The position numbers and the translations under genes are program-made. Positions 18,199-28,163 of a DNA stretch of 64,000 bases are shown piece after piece (the first letter of the stretch is position 1; the number at the start of each line of letters is the position of its first letter). The notes beneath the pieces were generated by a model. It saw only the letters and a list, made by a program, of their open reading frames with translations. It did no database searches and was not told where the DNA came from. Origin of the DNA: Paracoccus jeotgali (GTDB taxonomy: Bacteria; Pseudomonadota; Alphaproteobacteria; Rhodobacterales; Rhodobacteraceae); NCBI RefSeq assembly GCF_002865605.1, contig NZ_CP025583.1:1406501-1470500 (forward strand), read 5' to 3'.

Positions 18199-19563
18199 TC
18201 AGGCGACCTCGGCAAAGACCTTGTTCAGCGCCCGTTCCAGCTTTTCGAACATCTCGTCCATCTGCGCCTCCGTCAGGATGAAGGGCGGGCACAGCACGAT
18301 CGACTGACCCAGCGGGCGGCAGATCAGCCCCAGATCGGTGCAGGTATTGGCAATCCGCTCGCTGACCGACAGGCTCGCATCGAAGGGCGTCTTGCTGGCC
18401 GGGTCGAGGCAGGCCTCCAGCGCCCACATATAGCCGACGCCGCGCAGCTCGCCGATATTGGACGAGCGCTGCATGATCTGGCGCAGCCCCTCCTCCATCC
18501 GCGGCGCGAGGCGGCGGACATTCTCGGCCAGCCCCTCATTCATCACCACGTCGATGGCCTTCAGCGCGATGGCGCAGCCGACTGGATGGCCCGAGGCGGT
18601 GAAGCCGTGCGGAAACTCCTCGATCTCCTCGACGGCGGCGCTCAGCCGGTCGGACAGCTCGGGCCCCAGGATCACCGCGCCCATCGGGAAGAAGCCGGCG
18701 GTCAGGTTCTTGGACGAGATGATCGCATCCGGCACGAAATCATAGGTCTCGCAGCCCCAGGTGTTGCCGGTCCGGCCAAAGCCGCAGATCACCTCATCCG
18801 CGATCAGCGGGATGCCGTGACGCTGAAGGATCGGCTGGATCGCCTGGAAATACCCCTTGCTGGGGGGGATCACCCCGCCCGCGCCCATCACCGGCTCGGC
18901 CACGAAGGCCGCGATGGTGTCGGCGCCCTCGCGCGCGATGGTGTCCTCCAGCTCTTTGGCCATGCGGACGGTGAATTCCTGCTCGGTCTCGCCCGGCCGC
19001 CCCTCGCGCCAGTAATGCGGGCAGGTCAGGTGGATGAAGCCGTCCAGCGGCAGGCCGAAGACCTCGTTATAGGGCTTGCCGGTCATCGAGGCCGAGGCGA
19101 TGGTCACCCCGTGATAGGCGTTCACCCGCGTCAGCACCTTGCGCGCCTGCGGTCGGCCCTCGGCCCGGTTTAGGAACCACAGCATTTTCACCATGGTATC
19201 ATTGGCTTCCGAGCCGGAGTTTGTGTAGAACACCTTGCCGCGCGGGAAGGGCGAGACCTCGACCAGCTTTTCCGACAGCATCACCGTCTGGTCCGACATC
19301 CGCCCGAAAAAGGCGTGATAGCCGGGAAAACGCTCATACTGCGCCTTGGCGGCGTCGATCAGACCGCGATGATCGAAGCCCGCGACCATGTTCCACAGGC
19401 CCGAATTCGAATCCAGATAGCGCCGGCCATTGGTGTCGAAGACATAGGGCCCCTCGCCATGCGTCAGGACGACGGTCCCGCGCTCATGCACCGATGGCAG
19501 GTCGGTGAAGCCATACATCGAATATTCCTGGGCGCGCTGCTCCCAGCTTTGCGGTTGAGCCAT
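18199..19563 (-). CDS. Class III omega-transaminase (amine/omega-amino acid:pyruvate)
   Basis: 454 residues, fold-type I PLP enzyme. Features: SGLWNMVAGFDHRGLIDAA, YHAFFGRMSDQTVML, FYTNSGSEANDTMVKM (PLP phosphate site), NAYHGVT, IADEVICGFGRTG (Asp to PLP nitrogen), and SSKNLTAGFFPMG with the Schiff-base lysine. From memory it is strikingly similar along its whole length to the (S)-selective omega-transaminase of Paracoccus denitrificans, which transfers amino groups from amines such as 1-phenylethylamine to pyruvate. The natural substrate is uncertain (taurine, beta-alanine or polyamine-derived amines are alternatives). No pathway neighbours. Confidence 0.9.
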   Translation of the reverse strand: MAQPQSWEQRAQEYSMYGFTDLPSVHERGTVVLTHGEGPYVFDTNGRRYLDSNSGLWNMVAGFDHRGLIDAAKAQYERFPGYHAFFGRMSDQTVMLSEKLVEVSPFPRGKVFYTNSGSEANDTMVKMLWFLNRAEGRPQARKVLTRVNAYHGVTIASASMTGKPYNEVFGLPLDGFIHLTCPHYWREGRPGETEQEFTVRMAKELEDTIAREGADTIAAFVAEPVMGAGGVIPPSKGYFQAIQPILQRHGIPLIADEVICGFGRTGNTWGCETYDFVPDAIISSKNLTAGFFPMGAVILGPELSDRLSAAVEEIEEFPHGFTASGHPVGCAIALKAIDVVMNEGLAENVRRLAPRMEEGLRQIMQRSSNIGELRGVGYMWALEACLDPASKTPFDASLSVSERIANTCTDLGLICRPLGQSIVLCPPFILTEAQMDEMFEKLERALNKVFAEVA

Positions 19564-19689
19564 GATCGTCTCCTGCAGGGATCTGGAATAAGGCTATCGC
19601 CGCCGCCGCGGCGGGGCAATGGGCGGGCCGTGCCGCCATCAAGGGTCGAATCGCGCGGCACCCATCGGGGCCGCGCGACAGGCTCGCGG

Positions 19690-20979
19690 TCAGAGGTCCG
19701 GGTAAAGCGGGAAGCGCGCGCAAAGCTCGGCGACCTCGGCGCGGACCTTGTCCTCGACCTCGGTATTGCCGTCCTCGCCATGGGCGGCCAGCCCGTCCAC
19801 GACCTCGACGATCCAGCGCGCGATCTGGCGGAACTCGTCCTCTTTGAAGCCGCGCGTGGTCCCGGCAGGCGCCCCCAGACGGATGCCCGAGGTCACGAAG
19901 GGCTTTTCCGGATCGAACGGCACGCCGTTCTTGTTGCAGGTGATATGCGCGCGACCCAAAGCCGCCTCGGCGGCCTTGCCGGTCACGCCCTTGGGCCGCA
20001 GATCGGCGAGGCACAGGTGGTTGTCGGTCCCGCCCGAGACGATGTCGATGCCGCCCTTCATAAGTTCATCCGCCATGGCGCGGGCGTTGGTCACGACCTG
20101 CGCCGCATAATCGCGGAAGCTCGGCTCCAGCGCCTCGCCGAATGCCACTGCCTTGGCCGCGATGACATGCATCAGCGGCCCGCCCTGCAGGCCGGGGAAC
20201 ACGGCGGAATTGATCTTTTTGGCCAGCGATTCGTCATTGGTCAGGATGATCCCGCCGCGCGGCCCGCGCAGGGATTTATGGGTGGTGCTGGTCACGACAT
20301 GGGCGTGCGGCACGGGGCTGTCATGCTGCCCCCCCGCGACCAGCCCGGCGATATGGGCCATGTCCACCATCAGCCATGCCCCGACCTCGTCCGCGATGGC
20401 GCGGAACGCGGCCCAGTCCCAGCCGCGGCTATAGGCGGTGCCGCCGGCGACGATCAGCTTGGGCTTGTGTTCCAGCGCCTTGGCGCGGACGTCGTCGATG
20501 TCGATCAGCTGGTCCTGGGCGCGCACGCCATAGGACACCACGTTGAACCACTTGCCCGACATGTTGACCGGGCTGCCATGGGTCAGGTGCCCGCCCGAGT
20601 TCAGGTCCAGCCCCATGAAGGTGTCGCCCGGCTGCAGCAGCGCCAGAAACACCGCCTGGTTCATCTGGCTGCCCGAATTCGGCTGCACATTGGCATAGTC
20701 GCAGCCGAACAGCTCTTTCGCCCGCTCGATGGCCAGATTCTCGACGATATCGACATATTGGCAGCCGCCATAATAGCGCTTGCCCGGATAGCCCTCGGCG
20801 TATTTGTTGGTCAGCACGCTGCCCTGCGCCTCGAGAACGGCGCGGCTGACGATGTTCTCGGATGCGATCAACTCGATCTCATCGCGCTGCCGGCCCAGCT
20901 CCTGCTCGATGGCGCGCGCGATGTCGGGATCGCGGGCGGCAAGGCTCTGGGTGAAGAAATCATGGGTCTGGCTTTTCAT
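19690..20979 (-). CDS. glyA: Serine hydroxymethyltransferase
   Basis: 429 residues. PLP enzyme that interconverts serine and glycine with tetrahydrofolate, the main source of one-carbon units. Recognisable parts: [50 protein letters not shown] and the active lysine in [23 protein letters not shown] lies ahead of the ATG at 20979. Length is normal. It stands alone, 126 bp from the transaminase gene on the same strand. Confidence 0.98.
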   Translation of the reverse strand: MKSQTHDFFTQSLAARDPDIARAIEQELGRQRDEIELIASENIVSRAVLEAQGSVLTNKYAEGYPGKRYYGGCQYVDIVENLAIERAKELFGCDYANVQPNSGSQMNQAVFLALLQPGDTFMGLDLNSGGHLTHGSPVNMSGKWFNVVSYGVRAQDQLIDIDDVRAKALEHKPKLIVAGGTAYSRGWDWAAFRAIADEVGAWLMVDMAHIAGLVAGGQHDSPVPHAHVVTSTTHKSLRGPRGGIILTNDESLAKKINSAVFPGLQGGPLMHVIAAKAVAFGEALEPSFRDYAAQVVTNARAMADELMKGGIDIVSGGTDNHLCLADLRPKGVTGKAAEAALGRAHITCNKNGVPFDPEKPFVTSGIRLGAPAGTTRGFKEDEFRQIARWIVEVVDGLAAHGEDGNTEVEDKVRAEVAELCARFPLYPDL

Positions 20980-21149
20980 GCTGTCTCTCCGGAAACGAGG
21001 CGGGGTCGGCGACTGTCTAGCCCAGCCCTGTCGCGGACTAAACAGGAAATCAGCGGCTTGACGATAGTTGGCCGCGGCCCGTCCCTCGACAGGGGTTGCC
21101 TTCGGCGGACGCAGGCGGGAACTTGGCCGGGATTGGTGGGGATCGGCAG

Positions 21150-21905
21150 ATGATAGAACGACTTCGCTTCGTGGCCAGCGAGACCAAGGTCGCGCAGGCG
21201 GCGCTGAAGCGGCTGACGGCGCGTTACGGGCAGGCCACGGAAGACGAGGCCGAGGTGCTGGTCGCGCTTGGCGGCGACGGGCTGATGCTGACCACGCTGC
21301 ACGGCAATCGCGGGCTGCCGGTCTACGGGATGAACCGCGGCACCATAGGCTTTCTGATGAACGACTATGCCGAAGAGGGGCTGCCCGAGCGCATCGCCGA
21401 GGCCGAGTTGACGGTGACCAACCCGCTGTCGATGACTGCGGGCGCCATCGACGGCAGCCGCTATACGGCGCTGGCGATCAATGAAGTCAGCATGTTGCGG
21501 ATCGGACCTCAGGCAGCGCGGCTGCGGATTTCGGTCGATGGCCGGGTGCGGATGGAGGAATTGGTCTGCGACGGCGCGCTGGTGTGCACCCCTGCGGGAT
21601 CGACCGCCTATAACTATTCTGCTCATGGGCCGATCCTGCCGATGGGGTCGGATGTGCTGGCCCTGACCGCCATCGCGGCGTTCCGGCCCCGCCGCTGGCG
21701 CGGCGCGATCCTGCCCAAGACCGCGACCGTGCGCTTTGACGTGCTGGAGCCCGAAAAGCGGCCGGTCATGGCCGATGCCGATTCGCGCGGCGTCGATTCC
21801 GTGCTGTGGGTCGAGATCAAGTCCGAGCCGCAGGTCGCCCACCGCATCCTGTTCGACGCAGGTCACGGGCTGGAGGAACGGCTGACCCGCGAGCAGTTCG
21901 TCTGA
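21150..21905 (+). CDS. nadK: NAD kinase
   Basis: 251 residues; phosphorylates NAD to NADP. Key features: [13 protein letters not shown] (GGDG motif), [46 protein letters not shown] and [15 protein letters not shown]. The start at 21150 ([10 protein letters not shown]) fits the family; 18 codons upstream in frame look non-homologous. It converges on comEC with 53 bp between the stops and no clear terminator. Confidence 0.95.
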   Translation: MIERLRFVASETKVAQAALKRLTARYGQATEDEAEVLVALGGDGLMLTTLHGNRGLPVYGMNRGTIGFLMNDYAEEGLPERIAEAELTVTNPLSMTAGAIDGSRYTALAINEVSMLRIGPQAARLRISVDGRVRMEELVCDGALVCTPAGSTAYNYSAHGPILPMGSDVLALTAIAAFRPRRWRGAILPKTATVRFDVLEPEKRPVMADADSRGVDSVLWVEIKSEPQVAHRILFDAGHGLEERLTREQFV

Positions 21906-21958
21906 GGGTGGGAGACGCACGGTCCCCAGCGGAACGGCTGCACGATTAGTAAACAGCC

Positions 21959-24139
21959 TTAATAGGACCACGGCCGCTGCCCCGTCGCCTGCCTTGTGGT
22001 GACGACGCGCAGCCCTGCCTCGCCATCCGTCATCGCCACAGCGCCGGTCCGGCGCAGCCGGTTCAGGTCGAAAAGCTGACACGCACCCCCTGCCCCGGCC
22101 TTACTGTTGCTTGCCTTGTCCACCGCCTGATCGGTCACGATGATCGCGCCGTCATGACACAAGCGCGGCACCGCCTCGGCGCTGCCCTTGCCGGTCAGAT
22201 GCCAGACCTGAACCCCGGCGAACCCCGTCTGCCGGATCTTCACCGGCCCCTCCCACCCCGGCCGGGACGCTGCCTCTTCTTGCGAGACCATGTCGCCGTC
22301 CTTTTCCAGCCATTCCCGCACCGTGAAGCTGCCGCCCTTGGGCTTGGACAGCACCCGGCCCTGCGGCGTCATCACGCCCACCGCATCACCCGCCTGCGAG
22401 ATCAGCATCTGCGGGCGGCTGACATTCAGCCAGGCCGAGAACCCCGCTGCGACCAGCACGATCCCCCCGATGCCGCGCCAGTTCCCGCGCCACCCCGCCC
22501 GGCTGCGCCACCCCAGCACTGCCATCGTGGCGCCAATCGCCAGCAGGGGCAGCACCAGCGGGCCGGGCTGGGTGACGAGGCTGACCGACCCCTTCAACCC
22601 CGCGATCCACGTCCCGACCGCCAGCATCCAGTTTGTCCCCAGACCCATCAGCCACAGCGCCGGCGCCTCGAGCCCGAAGGGCGCCAGCAGCGCCGCGATC
22701 GGCCCCATCGGCATGATCAGGACGCCGGTCGCCGGCACCACAAGCAGATTCGCCAGCACCCCGTAATGGGCCATGCGCCCGAAATGCAGCGCCGCGATGG
22801 GCGAGGTCGCAAAGCCCGCCACCACTGACGACGCGATCAGCATCACGACCGGCCGCAGCAGCCAGGGCAGCCGCGCGGACAGGCGGTGCCAGGGGCGGAA
22901 GCTGACGATCAGCGCGATGGTGGCGGCAAAGCTCATCTGAAATCCCGGCGTCAGCAGCGCCTCGGGCGCGAGGGCGAGGATCACCGCCGCTGCCAACGCC
23001 ACCGTCCGCAGCGACAGCGCCCGGCGGTCGGCGAGGATGGCCCCCATCATCACCGCGACCATCAGAAACGCCCGCTCGGTCGCGACCCCGCCGCCCGACA
23101 GCCACAGATAGCCCGCCGCCGCGGCAATTCCGCCAATGGCCGCCAGCTTGTGCGCGGCCCAGCTGACGCCGCGCCCGCTGACCGCCTGCCCCGCCACGAT
23201 CAGCAGCCGCAGCGCCGAAAACACAAAGCCGCCCAGCATCGCCATGTGCAGGCCCGAGATCGAGATGATGTGGTAGAGGTTCGAATCCCGCATCATCTGG
23301 TTGGTCTCTTCGCTGATGCCGCTGCGGTCGCCGGTCATCAGGGCCGACGACACCGCCCCCGCCTGCCCGCCGATCCGCTCTTGCATTGCGGCCGAAACGC
23401 GCATCCGCAGCCGGTGCAGGCGCATCGCCCCGTCAGTCCCGGGCGGCGCGACGGTCATCACCGGGCTCCGCGTATAGCCGATGGCGCCGAGGCTGGAAAA
23501 CCACGCCGCGCGCCGGAAATCAAAGCCGCCAGGCTCTGCCGGCCCCGGCGGCGGGCCGAGATGGCCAGTCAGCATGACCCGCGTTCCGGGCGCCGGCGCC
23601 TCGGTCACGCCATCGGGCAGCGACAGGCGCAGCTTGCGCGGCAGGCGGTGGTCGGGCACCCGCTCGAGCCGGACCTGATCCAGCGTCAGCCGCATGCGGT
23701 CGCGGGCCGAGCGGTCGATGCCGGTCACCCGGCCCTCGATCGCGCCATAATAACGAAACTCCAGCACCGGGGCGGCGACGCGATGGGCGCGCAGGCTGGA
23801 CAGCCCAAAGCCCACCGCCACCGCCAGCAGCGCAAAGCCGATCAGCCGCGTCGCGCCACCCAGGCGCCAGCCGGCCTGCAGATCCAGCCGCCAATACCAG
23901 AGCGCCGCGCCCACAATGCCCACCACAGCGGCCCCGAGATTCGCCCCGAAGCCCGGCTGGAACGGCAGCGCGAACCACAGCCCGATGCCCACCGAAATCC
24001 AGACCGGAGCCCAGCAGATCAGCCCGGCGCGTTCTGCCGGCCCGGCCAGATCCTCGCTGCGGGCGCGGCGCGGGGTGGCCGCCGCAGAACGGCGCTGCGA
24101 CGTCATTGCGAGTTCTGTCGTGGCGTCTGCGAATGCCAT
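21959..24139 (-). CDS. comEC: ComEC/Rec2-family competence membrane protein
   Basis: 726 residues. ComEC forms the channel for single-stranded DNA entry in transformable bacteria. N-terminal helices and an OB-like DUF4131 region (EFRYYGAIEGRVTGIDR, PRKLRLSLP) precede the Competence domain: ALMTGDRSGISEETNQMMRD, YHIISISGLHMAMLGGF, GGVATERAFLMVAVMMGAIL and LTPGFQMSFAATIALI. The C-terminal region (after about 580) has no HxHxDH metal site, so the metallo-beta-lactamase-like nuclease domain is absent or degenerate. The start is uncertain (24139 or 24106; neither has a clear Shine-Dalgarno). Divergent from gltX. Confidence 0.92.
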   Translation of the reverse strand: MAFADATTELAMTSQRRSAAATPRRARSEDLAGPAERAGLICWAPVWISVGIGLWFALPFQPGFGANLGAAVVGIVGAALWYWRLDLQAGWRLGGATRLIGFALLAVAVGFGLSSLRAHRVAAPVLEFRYYGAIEGRVTGIDRSARDRMRLTLDQVRLERVPDHRLPRKLRLSLPDGVTEAPAPGTRVMLTGHLGPPPGPAEPGGFDFRRAAWFSSLGAIGYTRSPVMTVAPPGTDGAMRLHRLRMRVSAAMQERIGGQAGAVSSALMTGDRSGISEETNQMMRDSNLYHIISISGLHMAMLGGFVFSALRLLIVAGQAVSGRGVSWAAHKLAAIGGIAAAAGYLWLSGGGVATERAFLMVAVMMGAILADRRALSLRTVALAAAVILALAPEALLTPGFQMSFAATIALIVSFRPWHRLSARLPWLLRPVVMLIASSVVAGFATSPIAALHFGRMAHYGVLANLLVVPATGVLIMPMGPIAALLAPFGLEAPALWLMGLGTNWMLAVGTWIAGLKGSVSLVTQPGPLVLPLLAIGATMAVLGWRSRAGWRGNWRGIGGIVLVAAGFSAWLNVSRPQMLISQAGDAVGVMTPQGRVLSKPKGGSFTVREWLEKDGDMVSQEEAASRPGWEGPVKIRQTGFAGVQVWHLTGKGSAEAVPRLCHDGAIIVTDQAVDKASNSKAGAGGACQLFDLNRLRRTGAVAMTDGEAGLRVVTTRQATGQRPWSY

Positions 24140-24251
24140 TCTTGTGTCTTTGCGGCCCCTTCGCTATCCCTCGGCGCGACCATAGATCGAGACTCGTTCA
24201 CAAAGGGTTAACGACGGGGTCACGCCCTGCCCGACCCTTGAAAGGCACGCC

Positions 24252-25715
24252 ATGTCCTCAGCCCCCACCTCCTCCGCTGTCGTGACCCGCTTCGCGCCCT
24301 CGCCGACCGGCTATCTGCATATCGGGGGCGCGCGCACGGCGCTGTTCAACTGGCTTTTCGCGCGCCACCATGGCGGGCAGTTCCTGCTGCGGATCGAGGA
24401 TACCGACCGCGCCCGCTCGACCCCGGAAGCCAGCGAGGCCATTCTGGACGGGCTGCGCTGGCTGGGCCTCGACTGGGACGGCGCGCCGATCAGCCAGTTC
24501 GAGCGCGCCCCCCGCCATGCCGAGATCGCCCAGCAGATGCTGGCCCAAGGCCATGCCTATCGCTGCTATTCGACGCCAGAGGAGATCACTGCCTGGCGCG
24601 AGGCCAACCCCAACCGCCCCTTCCTGTCGCCCTGGCGCGACGCGACCGAGCCGCAGCAGGACCGCCCCTTTGCCATCCGCCTGCGCGCCCCGCGCGAGGG
24701 GCAGACGGTGATCGCGGATGCCGTGCAGGGCGACGTCACCTTCCGCAACGATCAGCTTGACGACATGGTGCTGCTGCGCAGCGACGGGACGCCGACCTAT
24801 ATGCATGCGGTGGTGGTCGACGATCACGACATGGGGGTGACCCATGTCATTCGCGGCGACGATCATCTGACCAATGCCGCGCGGCAGGCGCAGATCTATG
24901 ACGCGATGGGCTGGCCGCGCCCGGTCTTTGCCCATATCCCGCTGATCCATGGCACTGACGGCAAGAAGCTGTCGAAACGGCACGGCGCGGTCGGGCTGCA
25001 TGAATACGCGGTCTTGGGTTATCCGGCGGCGGCGATGCGCAACTATCTGGCCCGGCTCGGCTGGTCGCATGGCGATGACGAGCTGTTCACCGACGCCCAG
25101 GCGCAAGAGTGGTTCACCCTTGACGGCATCGGGCGGGCGCCGGCCCGGCTGGACTTCAAGAAGCTCGAGCATGTCTCGGGCTGGCACATCGCGCGGATGA
25201 GCGAGACCGAACTGCTGGCAGAGCTGGACCGCTATCTTGACGCAGCGGAACACCCGCGCCTGACGCAGCGGCAGATCGAACGGCTGCGCCCGATCCTGCC
25301 GGCGCTGCAGGCCAAGGCCAAGACCCTGCCTGCGCTGCTGGAACAGGCCCGCTTCGCGCTGATCGAGCGTCCGATCGTGCCGGACGAGAGGGCCGCCGCG
25401 GCGCTGGATACGGTATCCCGTGGTATGCTGATTACATTGACGGCTGCGTTGCGGACTGCTAGTTGGTCGCGCGACGAGCTGGAGCAGGCTGCCAAGTCCG
25501 TGGCAGAGGCAAACGGGCTGGGACTGGGCAAGATCGCGTCGCCGCTGCGCGCTGCCTTGGCCGGGACAAGCTCTACCCCCAGCGTGTTCGACATGATGCT
25601 GGCGCTTGGCCGCGATGAGGCCCTTGCACGGCTGCAAGATCAGGCGGGCCAAGACCCGCTTTCACAACCGGCTGCCGACGGCGCCGGCATAAGCGAAGGA
25701 AACCGGAATGGCTGA
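24252..25715 (+). CDS. gltX: Glutamyl-tRNA synthetase
   Basis: 487 residues, class I synthetase. HIGH-type motif in [26 protein letters not shown], and the KMSKS-type motif in [16 protein letters not shown]. Normal length for a single-copy alphaproteobacterial enzyme. The stop overlaps the gltA ATG by 8 nt, so the two are cotranscribed. Confidence 0.97.
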   Translation: MSSAPTSSAVVTRFAPSPTGYLHIGGARTALFNWLFARHHGGQFLLRIEDTDRARSTPEASEAILDGLRWLGLDWDGAPISQFERAPRHAEIAQQMLAQGHAYRCYSTPEEITAWREANPNRPFLSPWRDATEPQQDRPFAIRLRAPREGQTVIADAVQGDVTFRNDQLDDMVLLRSDGTPTYMHAVVVDDHDMGVTHVIRGDDHLTNAARQAQIYDAMGWPRPVFAHIPLIHGTDGKKLSKRHGAVGLHEYAVLGYPAAAMRNYLARLGWSHGDDELFTDAQAQEWFTLDGIGRAPARLDFKKLEHVSGWHIARMSETELLAELDRYLDAAEHPRLTQRQIERLRPILPALQAKAKTLPALLEQARFALIERPIVPDERAAAALDTVSRGMLITLTAALRTASWSRDELEQAAKSVAEANGLGLGKIASPLRAALAGTSSTPSVFDMMLALGRDEALARLQDQAGQDPLSQPAADGAGISEGNRNG

Positions 25716-27000
25716 CAAGAAACCCGCGATTCTGTCTCTGGGCGAGAAGCAGGTCGAATTGCCTGTCCTGACGCCGACTGCGGGACCGGATTGCCTGGAT
25801 ATTCGCAAGCTCTACGCCCAAGGCGACGTCTTTACCTATGACCCCGGCTTTACCTCGACCGCCAGCTGCGATTCCGAGATCACCTTTATCGACGGCGACA
25901 AGGGTGAGCTGTGGTATCGCGGCTATCCGATCGAGCAGCTTGCCGAGAAGTCGCATTATCTCGAGGTCTGCTATCTGCTGCTGCACGGCGAACTGCCGTC
26001 GGAAGAGCAGATGGTCGATTTCGAGAACCGCATCACGCGCCACACCATGGTGCATGAGCAGATGCATTATTTCTTCCGCGGCTTCCGCCGTGACAGCCAC
26101 CCGATGGCAACGCTGGTGGGCGTGGTCGGCGCGATGTCGGCCTTCTATCACGACAGCCTCGACATCAATGACCCGCATCACCGCGAGGTGGCCTCGATCC
26201 GGCTGATCGCCAAGCTGCCGACGCTGGCTGCGATGGCGTTCAAATACGCGATGGGCCAGCCCTTCGTCTATCCGAAGAACGACCTCGATTACGCGTCGAA
26301 CTTCCTGCATATGTGCTTCTCGGTTCCGGCCGAAAACTACAAGGTCGATCCGGCGCTGGCGCGGGCCATGGACCGCATCTTTACCCTGCATGCCGATCAC
26401 GAACAGAACGCCTCGACCTCGACCGTGCGTCTGGCCGGGTCGTCGGGGGCGAACCCGTTTGCCTGCATCGCGGCGGGCATCGCCTGCCTGTGGGGGCCGG
26501 CGCATGGCGGTGCGAACCAGGCGGCGCTGGAAATGCTGCAGGAAATCGGCACCGTCGACCGCATTCCGGAATACATCAAGCGCGCCAAGGACAAGGATGA
26601 TCCCTTCCGCCTGATGGGCTTTGGGCACCGGGTCTACAAGAACTTCGACCCGCGCGCCAAGGTGATGAAGGAATCCGCCGACGAGGTTCTGGACCTGCTG
26701 GGGATCGAGAACAACGAGACCCTTAAGGTTGCCAAGGAGCTGGAGCGGATCGCCCTCGAGGATGAGTATTTCGTCTCGAAAAAGCTCTATCCGAACGTCG
26801 ATTTCTATTCCGGCATCATCCTGTCGGCCATCGGCTTCCCGACCTCGATGTTCACCCCGATCTTCGCGCTCTCGCGCACCGTCGGCTGGATCTCGCAGTG
26901 GAAAGAGATGCTGTCGGACCCGCAGAACAAGATCGGCCGCCCGCGCCAGCTTTATGTCGGCTCGGATAAGCGCGATTATGTCCCGGTCGACAAGCGCTAA
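25708..27000 (+). CDS. gltA: Citrate synthase (type II, NADH-sensitive family)
   Basis: 430 residues. Condenses oxaloacetate with acetyl-CoA. Visible: [34 protein letters not shown], the catalytic His regions [20 protein letters not shown] and [32 protein letters not shown], and the catalytic Asp in [11 protein letters not shown]. The N-terminal domain and length fit the hexameric Gram-negative form. Downstream of and overlapping gltX; a terminator follows 20 bp on. Confidence 0.98.
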   Translation: MADKKPAILSLGEKQVELPVLTPTAGPDCLDIRKLYAQGDVFTYDPGFTSTASCDSEITFIDGDKGELWYRGYPIEQLAEKSHYLEVCYLLLHGELPSEEQMVDFENRITRHTMVHEQMHYFFRGFRRDSHPMATLVGVVGAMSAFYHDSLDINDPHHREVASIRLIAKLPTLAAMAFKYAMGQPFVYPKNDLDYASNFLHMCFSVPAENYKVDPALARAMDRIFTLHADHEQNASTSTVRLAGSSGANPFACIAAGIACLWGPAHGGANQAALEMLQEIGTVDRIPEYIKRAKDKDDPFRLMGFGHRVYKNFDPRAKVMKESADEVLDLLGIENNETLKVAKELERIALEDEYFVSKKLYPNVDFYSGIILSAIGFPTSMFTPIFALSRTVGWISQWKEMLSDPQNKIGRPRQLYVGSDKRDYVPVDKR

Positions 27001-27019
27001 GCCGGCGACAGATGCAGAC

Positions 27020-27045
27020 ACGGCCCCGGAGTCCGGGGCCGTTTT
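27020..27045 (+). terminator. Terminator after gltA
   Basis: Perfect 10 bp stem ACGGCCCCGG (27020-27029) with CCGGGGCCGT (27033-27042), loop AGT, then TTTT to 27045. The T-tract overlaps the most likely start codon of the next gene. Confidence 0.88.
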
Positions 27046-27472
27046 GCTGCGCCCTCATCACGTCTTGTGCTCCATCGGCTGGGCCGGACGAGGCTACTCG
27101 CCCGCCTTCAGCCGGAACATGGACAGGGTGGTGATGGGCCGGCTGCGCCGCGATCCGGCGACGCCCGTGCAGTTCGTGGCAGGCGCCGACAGCATCTGCG
27201 CCCCCTGCCCGCACCGGCGTGGTCAAGGCTGCGCCTCGGCCGAGCGCATCGCGGGGCTGGACCAAGCGCATGGCGCGGCGCTTGGCATTGCGCCGGGCGC
27301 CGCGATGACGTGGGCGCAGGCCGAGGCGCGGGCCCGGCGGCTCGATCCCGACGATCTGGATCGCATCTGCGCGGCCTGCCAATGGCTGCCGCTGGGGCTG
27401 TGCAAATCGGCGCTGGCGGCGCTGAAGGCCGCCGAAAGCGAAAACGCCGCCCCGGATGGGACGGCGTCGTAA
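27044..27472 (+). CDS. DUF1284 family protein
   Basis: About 142 residues. The N-terminal pattern LRPHHVLCSIGWAGRGYSPAFSRNMDR is split here as LRPHHVLC then GRGYSPAF and NMDRVV, the DUF1284 signature. Seven or more cysteines, including ICAPCPHRRGQGC and RICAACQWLPLGLC, suggest a metal or Fe-S site; function is unknown. No ATG fits the N-terminus. TTG 27044 is the best start by family alignment, but it lies in the T-tract of the gltA terminator; an upstream start would put the terminator inside the coding sequence. Convergent with bioY. Confidence 0.75.
   Translation: MLRPHHVLCSIGWAGRGYSPAFSRNMDRVVMGRLRRDPATPVQFVAGADSICAPCPHRRGQGCASAERIAGLDQAHGAALGIAPGAAMTWAQAEARARRLDPDDLDRICAACQWLPLGLCKSALAALKAAESENAAPDGTAS
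27441..27467 (-). terminator. Terminator for bioY, inside the 3' end of the DUF1284 gene
   Basis: Imperfect stem of nine pairs with one mismatch between 27444-27453 and 27458-27467, loop GGAT. Read on the minus strand it is followed by TTTT (27444-27441) and starts 24 nt past the bioY stop. Confidence 0.6.
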
Positions 27473-27490
27473 GGTTCCGGGTCCGTGGGA

Positions 27491-28048
27491 TCAGCGGCGG
27501 TCCAGCACGCTCCACCCGCCCTTGACGGCCATGGCGGCCAGGATCGCCTTGACCACCGCGCCCAGCAGGAAAGGCGCGACCCCGGCCATGAAGGCCGCGC
27601 TGAGCGACAGGCCGGTCACCGCCTTCAGCGCCAGCATCCCCGGCACGAACAGCAGAATCGCGGGCAGGAAGGCGGCTACGAACAGGCGCATCACGCCCCG
27701 GTCCAGCCCACGCTCGACCAGCCAGCCGGTCAGCCATGCCATGCCGATAAAGCCCCACAGAAAGCCCGCCGTCGGCCCCATCAGCGGCGCGATGCCGCCG
27801 GTGGCGTTTGCAAAGACCGGCAGCCCCATCGCGCCCTCGGCCAGATAGGCGAGCAGCGTCAGCGCACCCAGCCTTGCCCCATAGGTCAGCCCGATCACCG
27901 AAACCGCCAGCGTCTGCAGCGTCATCGGAACCGGGATCATCGGAACCGAGATCTGCGCCGAGATCGCCAGCACCGCCGAGCCGGCAAGGACCAGCATCGA
28001 ATTGGCGAACAGGGAACGGGTCGGCATCGCGGCCTGGGTCAAAGTCAT
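27491..28048 (-). CDS. bioY: Biotin transporter BioY (S component)
   Basis: 185 residues, about six membrane helices. BioY binds and imports biotin, with or without an ECF energising module. Family marks: AQISVPMIPVPMTLQTLAV, GARLGALTLLAYLAEGAMGLPVFA and GPTAGFLWGFIGMAWLTG. ATG 28048 has a very good AGGAGGGG just upstream; 66 further in-frame codons have no family similarity. No bioM/bioN (ATPase/T component) gene or BioR-like site is visible nearby. Confidence 0.95.
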   Translation of the reverse strand: MTLTQAAMPTRSLFANSMLVLAGSAVLAISAQISVPMIPVPMTLQTLAVSVIGLTYGARLGALTLLAYLAEGAMGLPVFANATGGIAPLMGPTAGFLWGFIGMAWLTGWLVERGLDRGVMRLFVAAFLPAILLFVPGMLALKAVTGLSLSAAFMAGVAPFLLGAVVKAILAAMAVKGGWSVLDRR

Positions 28049-28163
28049 CTTGGTGCCCCTCCTGGGTGTCTTGTTTATGCGCGCGATTTTGCCGCATCCG
28101 GCCCGGAAGTCAATTCCCTGTCCCATCTTGCAGTTCGCGCGTGGGTATGGGACAGCATCGGCC

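Noticed and set aside
18199..20979. An fnr gene next to usp, as in some cco loci
   Set aside because: The genes beyond usp are a transaminase and glyA; no FNR-family regulator is in the window.
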